Shown here: one piece after another, positions 11,175 through 22,483 of the stretch
How the letters are laid out: every line of letters starts with the position of its first letter
How positions within the stretch are numbered: position 1 is the stretch's first letter
DNA from: Cyanophora paradoxa
Taxonomy: Eukaryota; Glaucocystophyceae; Cyanophorales; Cyanophoraceae
Direction of reading: 5' to 3'
Assembly: GCA_004431415.1 (NCBI GenBank)
Contig: QPMI01000010.1
Location: 1-64,000 of the forward strand
DNA length: 64,000 bases
The notes under the pieces: model-generated
What the model saw: only the letters and a program-made list of their open reading frames with translations
Database searches by the model: none
Told to the model about the DNA's origin: nothing
Made by a program: the position numbers and the translations under genes

Positions 11175-11663
11175 TCAGGGCCCCCCCTGGCCCTCACCCT
11201 GGTAGTGCCCTCTCAAAGGATTTTCGAAGCCGTACAATTCTTGGTAAGTCTCGTAATCCGGGCTGTACCCCCTCACAATCTGCGGGAGCCCCATTGAAAG
11301 CCTCCGTCTATCCTCTCTCAATTCCCTGCGGAAAAGTCTACGGTCTTCTCGAGCTTCGCGTGTCACGCCAGCTGGGCGTGGTCTATGATTGTTAGGGTTG
11401 TCGTAGCCTGGTCCCACCAGCCTCACGAAATTTTCGCGTATGGCCTCGGGGAGGCTCTGGAAACGGCTCGTCGCGTGGAACTCAATCCATTCATTGAATC
11501 GACGCGGATATTGACGGATGACTTCAAGCACGCCCTGTGTGTTGGGCTCTGGTGTTACGTCGGGGATGTCATGTCCCGTGAGGTGCCAACGCCAGAACTC
11601 GCGCAACCTCTCGAATGCCATATTCAACTCAAAGGGAAAATCGTAATAGAGATTGCCTGACAT
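11175..11663 (-). CDS. Small unrecognised protein, 162 aa, intact
   Basis: Single uninterrupted frame from ATG 11663 (MSGNLYYDFPFELNMAFERL) to a stop at 11175. The middle is helical and W/F/R-rich (FERLREFWRWHLTGHDIP, then RRFNEWIEFHATSRFQSLPE). The C-terminal half is very basic (EAREDRRLFRRELREDRRRL) and ends with Y/G residues. No membrane segment or signal peptide. Intronless and next to the virus-like block, so probably part of the same insertion. It is the only gene in the block that reads through without a break, so it could be under selection or simply short enough to have escaped decay. Heptamer array 3 lies about 60 bases upstream of its start. Confidence 0.5.
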   Translation of the reverse strand: MSGNLYYDFPFELNMAFERLREFWRWHLTGHDIPDVTPEPNTQGVLEVIRQYPRRFNEWIEFHATSRFQSLPEAIRENFVRLVGPGYDNPNNHRPRPAGVTREAREDRRLFRRELREDRRRLSMGLPQIVRGYSPDYETYQELYGFENPLRGHYQGEGQGGP

Positions 11664-11721
11664 TTTTCTCCCCGTCCGAAAATTTCCCCGCTTTTGGGTC
11701 CAGACTCTGATTCCAACTCTT

Positions 11722-11774
11722 CCCAAGTCCCAAGTCCCAAGTCCCAAGTCCCAAGTCCCAAGTCCCAAGTCCCA
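11722..11774. repeat. (AAGTCCC)n heptamer array 3
   Basis: About seven copies, same orientation as array 2, bordered on the left by CCAGACTCTGATTCCAACTCTTCCC and on the right by CCCAGGTCACA. The left border is shared in part with array 2 and, inverted, with array 1. This shows a dispersed element rather than three chance microsatellites. Confidence 0.95.
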
Positions 11775-11779
11775 GGTCA

Positions 11780-12554
11780 CATTTTTCTCCCATTTTGACT
11801 CGAGATTCTGACCAAGTCCAAATCCGGGCCCGGGATTCGAACCCTCGTTTTCGGTCGATTTCACGCGTGAAAACGGCACTTTTCGGCCTTTTCCGATTTT
11901 TCCTTTCTCGCGATCGCAGAAATGCCCCCGATCTCGAAATCGCGATCGAAAAGGGTCGCGATCGGGAGAAAGTCGCGATCACCAGGGTCGCGATCGGGTC
12001 GCGATCGCCGCGATCGCCAGCCTCGGAGGGGGTACCCCCACAGCTGTTGCGGCGGTTATAAGAACCTCCGCAATCCAAGCGTCACTTCCGAGTCTCGAGC
12101 TCTCGGAGTTGACTTTTCGCGTTTGGCCCATTGATGGCCCTCGTATATAGTACTGCAGCTGCCGCAGTACTAGTGCACTGCGGCGGCCGCCGGCCGCGGG
12201 CAGCGCGCGCACGTGCACGCCGTGACGCGCAGACTCTGAGACTTGAGATCTAGACGCCGAGTCGTCGCCGACACTGTGACAGACTCTGAGACTTGCGCAT
12301 GCGTATGCTGTACATGAACATGTGTCGCCGAGCTCGAGTTCGGCCCGCGCCGGCGGCCGCCAGCGCCGGCGGCCGGCCCCGGCGGCCCGTCATCGAATTC
12401 GAATTAATATTCGAAGGGGTACGTACGTATACAGCGCAGCCGGCGCGGGTATACGTAATCGTAGCCCTCGGATCAAATTTGGCGAGCTGCTTCTATGCGT
12501 AGCGAAGGATGCGGCACGTAGCACTTAGCTAGCAGCTTTGGACAGCCCCCGAAG
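11780..12554. other. Spacer with GCGATCGC palindromes and a tRNA-like B box
   Basis: Junction between the virus-like block and the first host gene. On the minus strand 11826-11840 reads GGGTTCGAATCCC, which fits the pol III B-box consensus. I found no matching A box or cloverleaf, so it may be a SINE remnant or chance. From 11938 to 12020 the octamer-like words TCGCGATCG / GCGATCGC recur six or more times. From 12160 on, other 6-base palindromes (CGGCCG, GAATTC, GTATAC) crowd the upstream region of the transporter gene. Confidence 0.45.
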
Positions 12555-15500
12555 ATGGCGGACTTCGATCCAGAACTCGGCCCGACATACAAGCTGGTGC
12601 TTGGGCCGCTTATCTTCGTGCTCACGTGGTGCGAGGCGAGGCTGACGCTCGCTGGACTCGCCGCGCGGCGCCCGCGCCGCCTGGGCACCCGCGCGAAGAG
12701 CGACGTGGCTCGCACGCCGCACCCGCTCCCCCTGACCTCTCCGGCGCCAGGCTCCTCATCACGGCGAACAGAGTGCCGTTTCTGCCCATCGGAAGACCAG
12801 CCGGGGCCCTGCTGGGTGCGCCCTGCGGTATGCGCGGTTCACGCGCGCGGCTCGAGCTCCCCTGAGGGAAGCGCGGCGCCGTTCCGTCGGCAGGCGCGCT
12901 GCTCATGGTCGTCTGCACGATCATATCCGTCGAAGAAGCGTACGCGGCGGTCGACGGGTGCGCACACCGCCTTAGGATGCCCTCGCCGTTCTCCATCCAT
13001 CTCCGCTGCCGACGCCGGCGACGCCGCCGCGCCGCGACCGCGCCCGCAGGAACACTATCGCTCTGCTCTTCGGAATGATGGCGCGCAAAAGCAGCAGCAC
13101 CAGAAGCCCCCCGCTTTCTCCCCGCCTTCGCCCCATCGAATTCGAATTCGAATCCGAATTCGATCGCAGGTGATCACGGCGCGGCTGGAGAAGGAGGGTC
13201 TCTTCGACTACTTAGCACACCACATGCTCCGCGGCTGTTCGAACGGGTGGACGCTCCTGTGGCGCATCTCCCTCGCCGCCGCCTTCCTTGGTACCCCCCC
13301 GCAGCCGCCCATGTACCCCTTCCCTCACGGCCCCCTCAGCCGCCTTCCTCACCAACGACACCGTAAGCGCGTCTGCGTGTACCCCCCTCCCCTCGCGCCC
13401 CGCCGACCGGTACCCGGAACCAGACTTGTGTCTTCATGACCGCTATGGTGGTTGCGGGTACCCCCCTCCCACTCCCCCTCCGCTGCCCGGCCCGCTCCGC
13501 CTGACCTACCTCCCTCGGTTTGCTCGCACCCCCCGCAGCCTGCAAAATGGCCAAGGTTCTTCCTAGTAGGACGATGCCGTACCCCGGCTCCTGCCTGAGG
13601 GTACCCCCGCAGGTCCCCATGGGCCCTTTCCTCATCTGCCTCGCTACCTCCGCCAACATCGGATCCGCCTGCACGGTCCGCGCGCTGCGTACCCCCCGCG
13701 CCCTTCTCCCCCTGACCCCCCCGTCCGCAGCCCACCGGCAATCCCCAGAACATGTCCGCCCGCCCGCCCGCCTCGCCCCCCGACCCGAATCCGCGTACCC
13801 CCGATCGATTCAATCCCCCCGTTTCCCCGCCCAGGATCATCCATTCCTTCTCTAAACTTCCCTTTCTCGGATTCGTATCCCGGATCGGCCTCGCTACCCT
13901 CCTCGGCCTCTCCGTCCGCGTGCCCCTGACCGCGGATTTGATGAACCCCGCGCCGATTCGCCCCCTCCCCCCCCAGGTCAACCTCGGTGTCCTTTTCCTC
14001 ACCTACCGGTACCCCCCCTCCCCTCCCCCCCCTTCCTCTCTTCTCCTGAGCTTCGAGGCCGGCAGGGAGGTGCTTTTGAGGCCCTTCGCCGCCGGGGTAC
14101 GTGAGCTTTTTTCGGGGGGGGAGGGGGGGGGGTTACACCCACGGCCGCTCTCGGGTCCGCCTCGATTATCGGTCGCGCAGCCGGGGGGCGGCCACGGGGA
14201 GCCCCGGCGCGGGCGCGGCGGCAAGCTGCTCGACGAGGCGCGTACCCCCTCCCTGTTCGTAGAACCGTACCCCCTAAACGACAGCGCAGAACGGAATGTT
14301 TGAGTATCGGACGCACGGAACGGAGTCTGGAGCCGGGGCGGCGGCGGCGGCGGCGGGCGGGGTAGAGGGTACCCCCCGCATCGACGTCGAGGCCCCGGAG
14401 GGGGTCGCGGGGCCGGCAGGGCCCCCGGGGGGTAGGGGCGCCGAGCTGGAGGAGAGGTGGGGCGGGGGCCTCGCCCCGCCGGCCTTGCCCGCCCCCTCAG
14501 CCTCGCCGGCGGGCACGCCTGTACCCCCCGCGCTCTCGACCCTCGAGCTGCTGCGCGCCACGCCGCGGCCCGTCCTCCTGCGCCGCTTCGCCATCGTCCT
14601 CGTGCGCCGTACCCCTCTCTTTCTCATTCCCCCCGTTCAAGCTCCGGGGGGACGCCAGATCATCCTGGGGGTAGTGATTGCGTTCCTGGCTGGCGCGCAC
14701 CTCTCGTGGACCGCCATCGCGGGGGGTACGCGCGCCCTTCCCGGCCTGTACCCCCCCTTTGGCCTGAGCTCCCGTACCCCCAGCTTGGGCCCTCATCGTC
14801 CTGGATTTTCGGGACCCCGCCCCCCTCTTCGAGCTCGTGGACTGGCCCGTACCCCCCTCCTCATCCGCCCTCCCCCGAACATCTCTTACCCGCCCACAGG
14901 TCCCTTCTCATGTTCTTCTGCGGACTCTTTATCGTCGTGCGCACCCATACCCCCTCCCCCGCTCCCCCCCTCCCCCCGCCAACTTAGCTCTGGGTACAGG
15001 TTCGCGGCTTCAGCGCGACGGGTATCCCCGTAGCCCTCTGGGACGACCTCCTACCCCTCGTCTCCCTCAGGTCCGCTTCGTACCCCCTTCTAGTGCCTCC
15101 GATAATTCTGTACACCCGCAGCACCGCGCGGGGCCTTTTCGTCTATACCCTCATCCTCCTCGTGGTCCGAAGAGTCTACCTTCGCCTCGTTCCTTCGCAC
15201 CGTACCCCCCAGCCTCACCTCCGCTTTCACTTTCGACGCAGGCGTCGAATGTCGTATCGAACGTCCCGACGGTCCTCATCGTAGCACCCCTCATGTCCTC
15301 CTTCCAGGCGCCTCCGTACCCCCCTACCCCTCGATTCTTCCCCTGTACCCCCCTCGTGCTCACTTCGCTTCCCTCCCCGCAGGCGTACGCCACGCGCGGG
15401 TGGTACCAGATGGCGTTCATCACGGTACCCGGCGGCGCCCCGGCTTGGCTCGGCCGGCTCTAGACTCACCTGTACCCCGCCGTAGACGGTCGCCGGGAAC

Positions 15501-15837
15501 TTTACTCTAATCGGTGCGGCGAGGCGCCTCCCCGGGGGGAGAGGGGGGGGGGGGGGGGAGTGCCTCCGCCGCAAGCCGTCCTCGCGCCCGCCCGCACCCG
15601 TACCCCCGTCTCACTTGCACTTACCCCCCTGCAGGCTCCGTGGCGAACATCATCGTCGCCCAGCGCGCCAAGGACCACTACGTCCTGGGCTTCTGGTGCC
15701 CCCGTACCCCCTTCTCCCTTCCCCTACCCCCCCCCCTAACTCCCCCCCCTCCCCGAAGGGAGTACCTGCGTGTGGGGCTCCCCTCGACGGCCCTCGCGCT
15801 GCTCCTCGGCGTCCTGGCCATCTCCCTCGTCACGTAG
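12555..15837 (+). CDS. Anion permease of the ArsB/NhaD (CitMHS) superfamily, YbiR-like, about 20 exons
   Basis: A polytopic inner or organelle membrane transporter. Joining exons by GT(or GC)...CAG introns gives a continuous family pattern from ATG 12555 to TAG 15835-15837. The order is: IFVLTWLLITANRVPFLPIG, AGALLGALLM, SVEEAYAAVDGNTIALLFGMM, LEKEGLFDYLAHHML, AAFLTNDTTCVFMTAMVVA, LATSANIGSACTPTGNPQNM, GLSVNLGVLFLTYR, a variable Ala/Pro loop, IILGVVIAFLAGAHLSW, FELVDWP, LLMFFCGLFIVV, VRGFSATGIPV, SNVVSNVPTVLIVAPLM, GWYQMAFITTVAGNFTLIG, SVANIIVAQRAKD, EYLRVGLPSTALALLLGVLA. The duplicated hairpin motifs (FLTNDT/TGNPQN in the first half, SNVPTV/AGNFTLIG in the second) are the substrate-site signatures of the superfamily. 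The substrate (arsenite, sulfate, carboxylate or other anion) cannot be told. Most introns begin GTACCCC; the one after LLFGMM appears to start with GC. One exon (about 14985-15069) has a stray copy at 22.5 kb. Confidence 0.85.
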
Positions 15838-16530
15838 TACCCCCTTCTCCATCTCCCCTTGGGGTTGTACCCACACGCGCGCACGTTAATCGATGTAAAC
15901 GATACGAAATTATCGATTAATGGAATACCCCGGCCGGCGCCGCGGGCGCCGGGGCCCTCTGGACCGCCGCGGAGCTCGCGGCGCGGGGCGTCCTTGCAAT
16001 CGCATTCTCCCTGGTTGCGTAGGGCCCGGCGCGGCGTCGACCGAGAGCATGTTCTCGTCCTCTTTGGTTGCATGCGGCGCGCACCGCGCCTCACTGAGTC
16101 ACGCGCGCGACGGCTGCGACCGGTGCCAAGCGCTAGCGCAGGAGCACCGGTGCCGTCACTTCGCCCCCTCCACTTCTAGCCTACGTATACCTCTTATATA
16201 GCTAGCTCTTCTATTCTGGCCTCTTCTTCTATCCTACCTAGCTCGAGAACAGCTCGCGCGCCTGGCCAGCCCCGGAGACGGCTCGACGTCGACCAAAAGC
16301 ATGTTCTCGTCCTCACATCTCAAGGGCGCGGGGCGCGGCGCCGTATACGTAAACTTGAAATGCACATGGGCGCCGGGTTAAGCTTTATTCTTAAAGATTC
16401 AGTCGTATATATAATAAACCCAGGATCAGCTTTGATCAGCTCTCGAATCAACGAGCCCTGCTGCAGCGCTAGCTTTGGTCAGCCGCTGAGCCTGCAGCTT
16501 TCGCCGAGTCGACGTCGAATTCCGAGTACA

Positions 16531-16613
16531 ATGATCATGATCGCCAACGCCAACGATCATGATCATGATCATGATCATGGGGTGGATCATCGCCAACGAT
16601 CATGATCATGGGG
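16531..16613. repeat. (GATCAT)n self-complementary microsatellite
   Basis: Runs of GATCAT repeats, each reading the same on both strands, interrupted by CGCCAACG words. A second block is at 16680-16735 with the same CGCCAACGAT spacer, so the whole unit has been duplicated. Such runs can fold into cruciforms. Confidence 0.85.
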
Positions 16614-16794
16614 GGCGGCAGAACAGTAGGACTCCGGGAGAGGCGAAACGTAGGAGACCACTAGAAGGGGGAGTCGACAATGATCATGACCATGATCGCC
16701 AACGATAATATTAATGATCATGATCATGATCATGGGGTGGCAGGTGCGGAGGGCCGCGATCGACATCGAGCACATAGGAGTCTGGCAGGTCGTG

Positions 16795-16820
16795 GATCTA
16801 GATCTAGATCTAGATCTAGG
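16795..16820. repeat. (TCTAGA)n self-complementary run
   Basis: Four overlapping AGATCT/TCTAGA hexamers in a row. Shorter versions recur at 16883-16895 and in introns across the window. Confidence 0.85.
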
Positions 16821-16849
16821 CGGGCGCCCTGCTGCAGTTTTGATCATGA

Positions 16850-19800
16850 TCAGCTCAATATATAGCCAGCCTGGCAGGCTACACGATCTAGATCTAGACG
16901 GGTGCCGGGTCGGGCGGGCCGCCCGGGCTCGCCGGCCACGTCAATGCTTCCAGGACCTCCGGATCCGGATCCAAGTGGAGGTCGGTACCCGTGTCCAGAT
17001 CGATATCTAGAGGGGGGCTTGGAGGCACCGGCACCTCCGCGCCGGCGGAGGGCTCGGAGGGAAAGCTGAAGGGACGGGGGGCGACCGCGGGGGGCGCCGG
17101 CGCGGCGGCTCCGGATCCAGATCCGCGCGGGCGGGGCGCGAGGGCCGGCAGCGGCCGGCCGTGGCTGCCGGGCGGCGGCCTCGGGGCGGCGGGGTCGGGG
17201 CGCCTTTTTCTTCCGCACGATGCGGGGGGTAGCTGGACGTTGAGGGACGGAAGGGGGGTACGCTGGACGCAGGCGGAGAGGGCGAGGGCGCGATGGAGCG
17301 CAGCTGCAGCGGCGCGGGCGCGGGGGCCGGGGCGAGCTCGAGCTCGAGGGGCCGGCGCCGGATCCGGAGACGAGCGGTGCCCGATGCGGCGGCGCCGACG
17401 CCGACGCCGGCGCCGGCGCCGGCGCCGGCGGCGGGGGGGCAGAGCTGGCGGCGCCCGACGCGCGCAGCGGGCGCCGCCCCAGCGGCGGGGGGGCGGACTC
17501 GTCTGGATCTTCCTCCCCCGGGGTAAGGGTACCCGTCCGCGGCCGCGCGCGGGGTTTCGGCTCGAGAGGCGGGAACAGAGCCTGCCAGGCCATGCACGCG
17601 GCCATAAGCCAAGGTCAACGCGGTGGAAAGCAAGTACGGAGTTCGCGGGTTCGAATCCGGACCTCGGGGGAGGCGTCGATGATCGGGTCGTCGCCGTTGC
17701 CGAGCGAGAGGCTCTCGAACCGAATCCCGACCTCCAGAGTCGCTCGCATCACCTCCTCCGCCTGGGGCCGGGCCGGGCCGGGGGTGCGCCTTTATGATCA
17801 GCCGAAAGAACGGGAAAGAACGGGCCGGGGACAAATCGAATTCGAAGGGGGTGGCAGGGCGGGCGGCGCGGGCCTGGCGAAGGGCAGCAGCGTTGGGCCG
17901 CTTGAGGGCTCTGATCACCTGGCCCCTGCCCAACAGATACACCCTCTCCGGCTGTAGGCCCCGCGACAGCTCTTCATTCGGTTTCCCCACCTGGACCCCT
18001 CTGAGCGGGGCGGGGCGGGGCGGGGTTGGGAAGAGATGGGAGAAACTTGTATCCGTACCCCAAGGGTGCGGAAGTAGACGTCGTGGGGGGAGGAGCCGCG
18101 GCCGGGTGCAGGCGTCGGGGAGGGGGGGGGAGGGGGGAAGGCGATGAGAGCCGCATACGGGGGTACATCCACACGGGCGCCATCGTCGAGCCAGTCCGGG
18201 TCGGGCTGGCGCGCCCCGTCCCCGTCCCCTTCGCCGTACCCCCCATCTTCCTCAGGTGAGCCGACGCGCTCGCAGTCCTCAAGGGCTGCCGAGCTCCAGC
18301 GGAGGGGCGCCGCGGCCGATCCGGAGGCGAAGCGCGGCGCGAAGCTTAAGCTCCCGGGGGCCTTCCGAAGCGGCAGCGCCGCCGCCTCCGCTCCCATCTG
18401 CCGGCCCCGCGCGCGCGCGCGTGCCGCATGCAATGAGCCTGCGAACAGGCACCGCGCCGAAGGGAAGCTGGGCGGGGGGGGGGTACGTCAACTCACGGCC
18501 GCGTAGGTGCTGATGGCGAGACGCTTCGCCCGAAGCACCGTTTTCACAAACACGCGGCCCACAATCTGGGTGGTCACTAGCGGCGGTGCGGGGACGTTCA
18601 CGGTATTGATCAGAGCGCAGATCTAGAAAGCATATGGTACGGGGAATACAGCGCACGCCAGTCCGGCATCCAGTTACTATAGCGGCGCTCGTAGAATTGA
18701 AGCGTCAGCCTGCACGCTCAGGAGTTTTACGTTCAGGTAGTCTTGGAGAGCAGTGGCGCATTTCGAATTAAATTCAAATTCAAGTCTGCACCGGCACTGG
18801 CCGTGGTGGCCCGGAATCGACCCGAGCTCCGGCCGCGCCACGTGCACGCGCCACATGATTAGCGCGTGCATTTTGTCCCTGTACCCCCGGGAAGTCCTGT
18901 GGGGACCATCACGTTTCATCTCGGGTGGGGGTAGGGGGGAGGGAAAGGGGCGCTTAAAGGCGGTTGGGGCCGGGGGCCGGGGGCCGGGGGGCCGGGGGGG
19001 GGGGGGGGGGGTGGGGGGGCGGAAGGGAGGAGGGGGGAAGACGGCCCGAGAGAGACGGCCGAGAGAGACGGGGGAGGGGGGGGGCCGGGGGGAGAGGGGG
19101 GGTGGGGGTGGGTTGGGCTCACCAGGCGTTGTTTTCGTCCAGGTCGCCCGCAACGAGAACGGAGAGGGCCGACCCGTCGGCGAGCCTGCGGGGGTGCGAT
19201 CGCGAGTCGCGATCGCGAGGGGGGGTACGGCAGAGGCGCGGCAGGGGACGCGGCGTGACGCGCCTTCGGCACGCGAAGATTCGCATAGTTTCAACCCGAG
19301 CACCTGCGCATGCCGGAAGCAGATCAAGCGTCGGGACGGCCGCGGGCGGCGCGCGCCCCTCGAGCACGAGCTCGGCCCGGCGCGCGCAGGCTGAGATGGC
19401 TCGAGCTGGGCCTGGCCTGGCCTGGCGCCGGCCATCAATTCGCAGGCGGGGAATCGAACCCGCACCGAAGACGTGGGAGACGTGACGGAGGCCCACGGTG
19501 CAGCCAAGGCCGTCTTCGTCCCGTGGATCCCTCGGCTCCAGCAGCGCCACCGGGTCCTCGCTCACGCAAGCGTCGCTGACATGCTGCCGCGCCAGCGCAT
19601 GAGAAATCACACGTACGAAACAATAAACATCGCAGGCGCGCGCGCGCGCGCGCGCCTTTGACGTGTGGCGGGCGATGAGCATCCGTGCCGCCGGCCCGGG
19701 CGGGATCGAATCCAGATCCAGTTCGACGCGGTAAAGGTAGTGCAGCTTGTCCAGCCGCCTGCAGATCCGGGAGAGCGATCAGCGTCGTCGTTAGAGCAGC

Positions 19801-20501
19801 GCGCGCGCGCTGCGGGACGTGCAAGCGAGAGAGGCGGGCGGGGAGGGCGGTAGGATATAGGCGAGGGAATCAGGTCCCTCGCGGGTGTGGCGGACCGGAG
19901 GCGCTAGGCGTGCTTCCGTTCAAGAAGCGGCGGCGTCCCCCGTTCGCGGGACGTGCAAGCGAGAGAGGCGTTCGCGGGCGGGGAGGGCGGCGCATGCGCA
20001 TGCGCACTTGCACTCTACGCGCGTGTCCGCGTGCCTGCGTTTGCATGCGGATGCACATGGTGTCAGGATCAAGATCAAGATCATCGATTTCTATAGAACG
20101 ACGTCGACTTCGACCGGCGCGGCCGGCGGGACGGAAACTTGCAATTGGGCGCTCCGCGGCGCCGGCGCGCGCGCGCTGCAGCTGCGCACCGCAGGAGCAG
20201 CCTCAAGTCCTCCGATTTGACGGCGAGCAGCTGCAAGGCGTCATCAATCGTCTGCGTATGTGTGCGCGGGGCAGGTGTCAGTGAGCATATGCATGACGCG
20301 TACGGGCGCGCTTGCATATGCGGCTCGGGCGGGGCCGGGGCGCGGCAGGCGCGGGCCCCGCGGCCGGGGCGCGCGTCGCGGGGGCGGGCGGGCGGCCGCG
20401 GGACGGGCCTCGAGCAGGTCGGTCTTGTTGAGAGGGGCCAGCGGGACTCCCTCGAAGGAAGGCAGCGGACCGAACACGGTTGCGGACGCCTCCTTCGCTG
20501 G
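16850..20501 (-). CDS. Unrecognised multi-exon gene, exon set incomplete
   Basis: A chain of exon-like stretches on the minus strand, each bounded by plausible GT...CAG signals. Start ATG 20501 (MPAKEASATVFGPLPSFEGV, then LNKTDLLEA). Next are TIDDALQLLAVKSEDLRLLL (about 20190-20255), RLDKLHYLYRVELDLDSIPP and ARMLIARHTSK (about 19660-19760), QHVSDACVSEDPVALLEPRD (about 19500-19590), and LADGSALSVLVAGDLDENNA (about 19120-19190). Then come ICALINTVNVPAPPLVTTQI with GRVFVKTVLRAKRLAIS (about 18500-18625), PDWLDDGARVDVPPYAALIA (about 18150-18215), EELSRGLQPERVYLLG (about 17940-17985), and TLEVGIRFESLSLGNGDDPI (about 17670-17740). A Pro/Ala-rich tail follows to about 16850. These read as real protein but I cannot assign a family. 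Introns contain G-runs, CG palindromes and a duplicated 40-base segment. The 3' end is uncertain. Confidence 0.45.
19812..19990. repeat. Intronic direct duplication, about 40 bases
   Basis: The stretch GCGGGACGTGCAAGCGAGAG with its G-rich continuation occurs at 19812-19850 and again at 19947-19990. The second copy carries an extra TTCGCGGGCG-type insert. Both copies lie between exons of the unrecognised minus-strand gene. Confidence 0.85.
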
Positions 20502-21294
20502 CATCGAGCCGCGGCCGCCCGAAACGCCCCGCCGCCGCCGCCGCTTCTAACTAGTAAGTCTCAACGGACTCGGTCCGACGTCGACGCGCGCGAAAGGTCC
20601 CAAGCTAAAGGCCTCATGATCTCGGTCCGAAGGCTGCCGCAGTTCTGCAAAGTGCAACTAGTAACTAGTAGCTAGGCCATATAGGCGGATACTATAGCTA
20701 GTATGTCGCCGATCGGCGATGTCGTCGGCGCCGACTCCGCCGAGTCGACGGGCCACGGGCCACGGCGGCCGCGGGGGTATACGTACGATTATGATCATGA
20801 CGTGACGCGGGCCGGGCCCGGCCGGCCGCGGTCGCGGATCCGGAAATTCGACCGGAATCGGCGCGGATTGCAAATCTGCAATTAACGTTCCGAGTAAGTT
20901 CAACAATTAAGTACGCCTCATGATCAGCCTCCATGCACGTCGTCTTGTTGTTCCTCTTCCTCTCCGCTTGTTAGTGATGTCGGTCCCTCCGATAACAGTA
21001 GTACAATGAACTATAGTACCTTTTCACCACAGTACCAGGCCAGGCTGGGAAATTGCAACTCTGCGGCCGACGCTTACCTTTTGCTGCCAAATTTGACATT
21101 TGCGACCTGCGAACTACGGCTGGTCTGAGCTTGGAGAAGCAAAAAAATGCCACTGGAAACCTTGCCCAATGTTGTAATTGTCTCTTTCATTTGTTGAGTA
21201 GTAAAAAAACAAGCGGTTCCAGCCCGCGTAGTACTGTGGTTTCGTGTACCCATGGGACCCTTTCGCTGGCGGAAACCGCCAATCGTTTACTACA

Positions 21295-21453
21295 GCGAGT
21301 CGAGTCAAAAAGCTTCAGTCTGAAACTCGGGCGATTTGGTGATTGGACAATTAAACTTAAACCGGCCGGGTACGTTAAAATTGCTCACTACGGCGAGTCG
21401 AGTCAAAAAGCCCCAGTCGGAAACTCGAGCGATTTCGTGATTGGACAATTTAA
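21295..21453. repeat. Tandem repeat, 98-bp period, two copies
   Basis: GCGAGTCGAGTCAAAAAGC is followed in both copies by CAGTC.GAAACTCG.GCGATTT and TGATTGGACAATT. Copy 1 starts at 21295 and copy 2 at 21393. AT-rich compared with its surroundings. Confidence 0.85.
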
Positions 21454-22483
21454 ATCCATGGAGTTATATATATATATAGCTCACAGCTCGTTTTTTTTAC
21501 CGGTCGACCCAAGTTCACCCACTGGGCCAACACGGCTGAAAACCGGTTAAAATGAAATCGCTCTTCGGCTATTGGGTTGGCTGGGACCGGTCTACCACTA
21601 ATCTACCCGATAGCTTGCCGGCTACACGCTGACGTAGGCGCATGCGCGCACAGCGCTAGCCGGCTCGAAGCGGGTGAAAAGTTATCGCGATCGCCGGCTG
21701 CCCTTGCCCATACAACGGGCATGTCGAGTCGATTGGGAAAAATACGAGCTGTGCTGTACGGTCTGTACCCAGCTATCAAGCGGGGGGGGTGCGGGGGGGG
21801 CGGAGCCCCCCCTGCTTGTTTTAATGGTATTTCTAGCTCTAGCTCTTCTTCGTGTCTGTCATCTTCTGTCTCTAGCTTTAGATCTGCTCGGTCTGGTTTA
21901 CTTCTCGTCTAGATCTCTTCTCGATCTGTCTCGAACTCTGTGTCTTTCCTTGTTTATTTTCGATTTTGGCTCTTTGTCTTGTCTTTCTTCGTACTTTTGT
22001 CTTAGTTCCTTTGCTTTTTGTCCCTGTGCCCCCTGGGCAGCCCCCGCAGTGCTGGTGTCTAGAGACTGTGGCCGGTAATTCACCAAAAAAAAAAGTACGT
22101 ATCGGCCCGGTTCGGCCGGCGCGCGGCCCGGCGGCCGCGGGCCGCGGCCCGCGGGCCGGCGCCGGCCCGGCCGGCGGGCCGGCGGGCCGGCGGCCGGGCG
22201 GCCCGGCGGCCGGGCGGCCCGGCGTCGCCGGCGCCAGCCCGGCCCGGCGGCGGCGATCATGATCATATCATTCTGCAGCTGCAATGCCCGTACGTGCTGG
22301 CACGGTGCTGCGAGATCAAGACACTCCTGCCGATCCGCACCACTCCGGCCCCCGCGGCCGCGTCTTCGGCCACCCCCCGGCCCCGCGGCCGGCTTCGGCC
22401 TCCCCCCCGGTCTCGGCCACCCCCTCTGCCCCACGCCAGCCCCCCAACCCGCTCGACCCCTCGCCGCCGCGGCCGCCCGCCTC

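Larger units (their letters stand above)
15838..16849. other. Intergenic region with self-complementary microsatellites
   Basis: No gene seen. Two related 28-base stretches with the common core AGCATGTTCTCGTCCTC lie at about 16036 and 16288, each next to a CGTCGAC word. Runs of TGATCA/ATGATC occur at 16531-16613 and 16680-16735, and TCTAGATC runs at 16795-16820. A TATATA tract lies near 16410. Confidence 0.6.

Noticed and set aside
1-11663. Frame breaks as sequencing error only
   Set aside because: Host exons in the same window are intact over many kb with similar homopolymers, so error alone is a poor explanation, though not excluded.
17293-17526. CRISPR-like or satellite array in GCCGGCGCCGGCGCCGG
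   Set aside because: Short GC palindrome run of 6-base period, no spacers of unique sequence.
19435-19530. tRNA gene on the minus strand, suggested by GCGGGTTCGATTCCCCGC
   Set aside because: No acceptor stem pairs with the bases after the T arm, no anticodon arm of right size, and the stretch lies in a likely exon.
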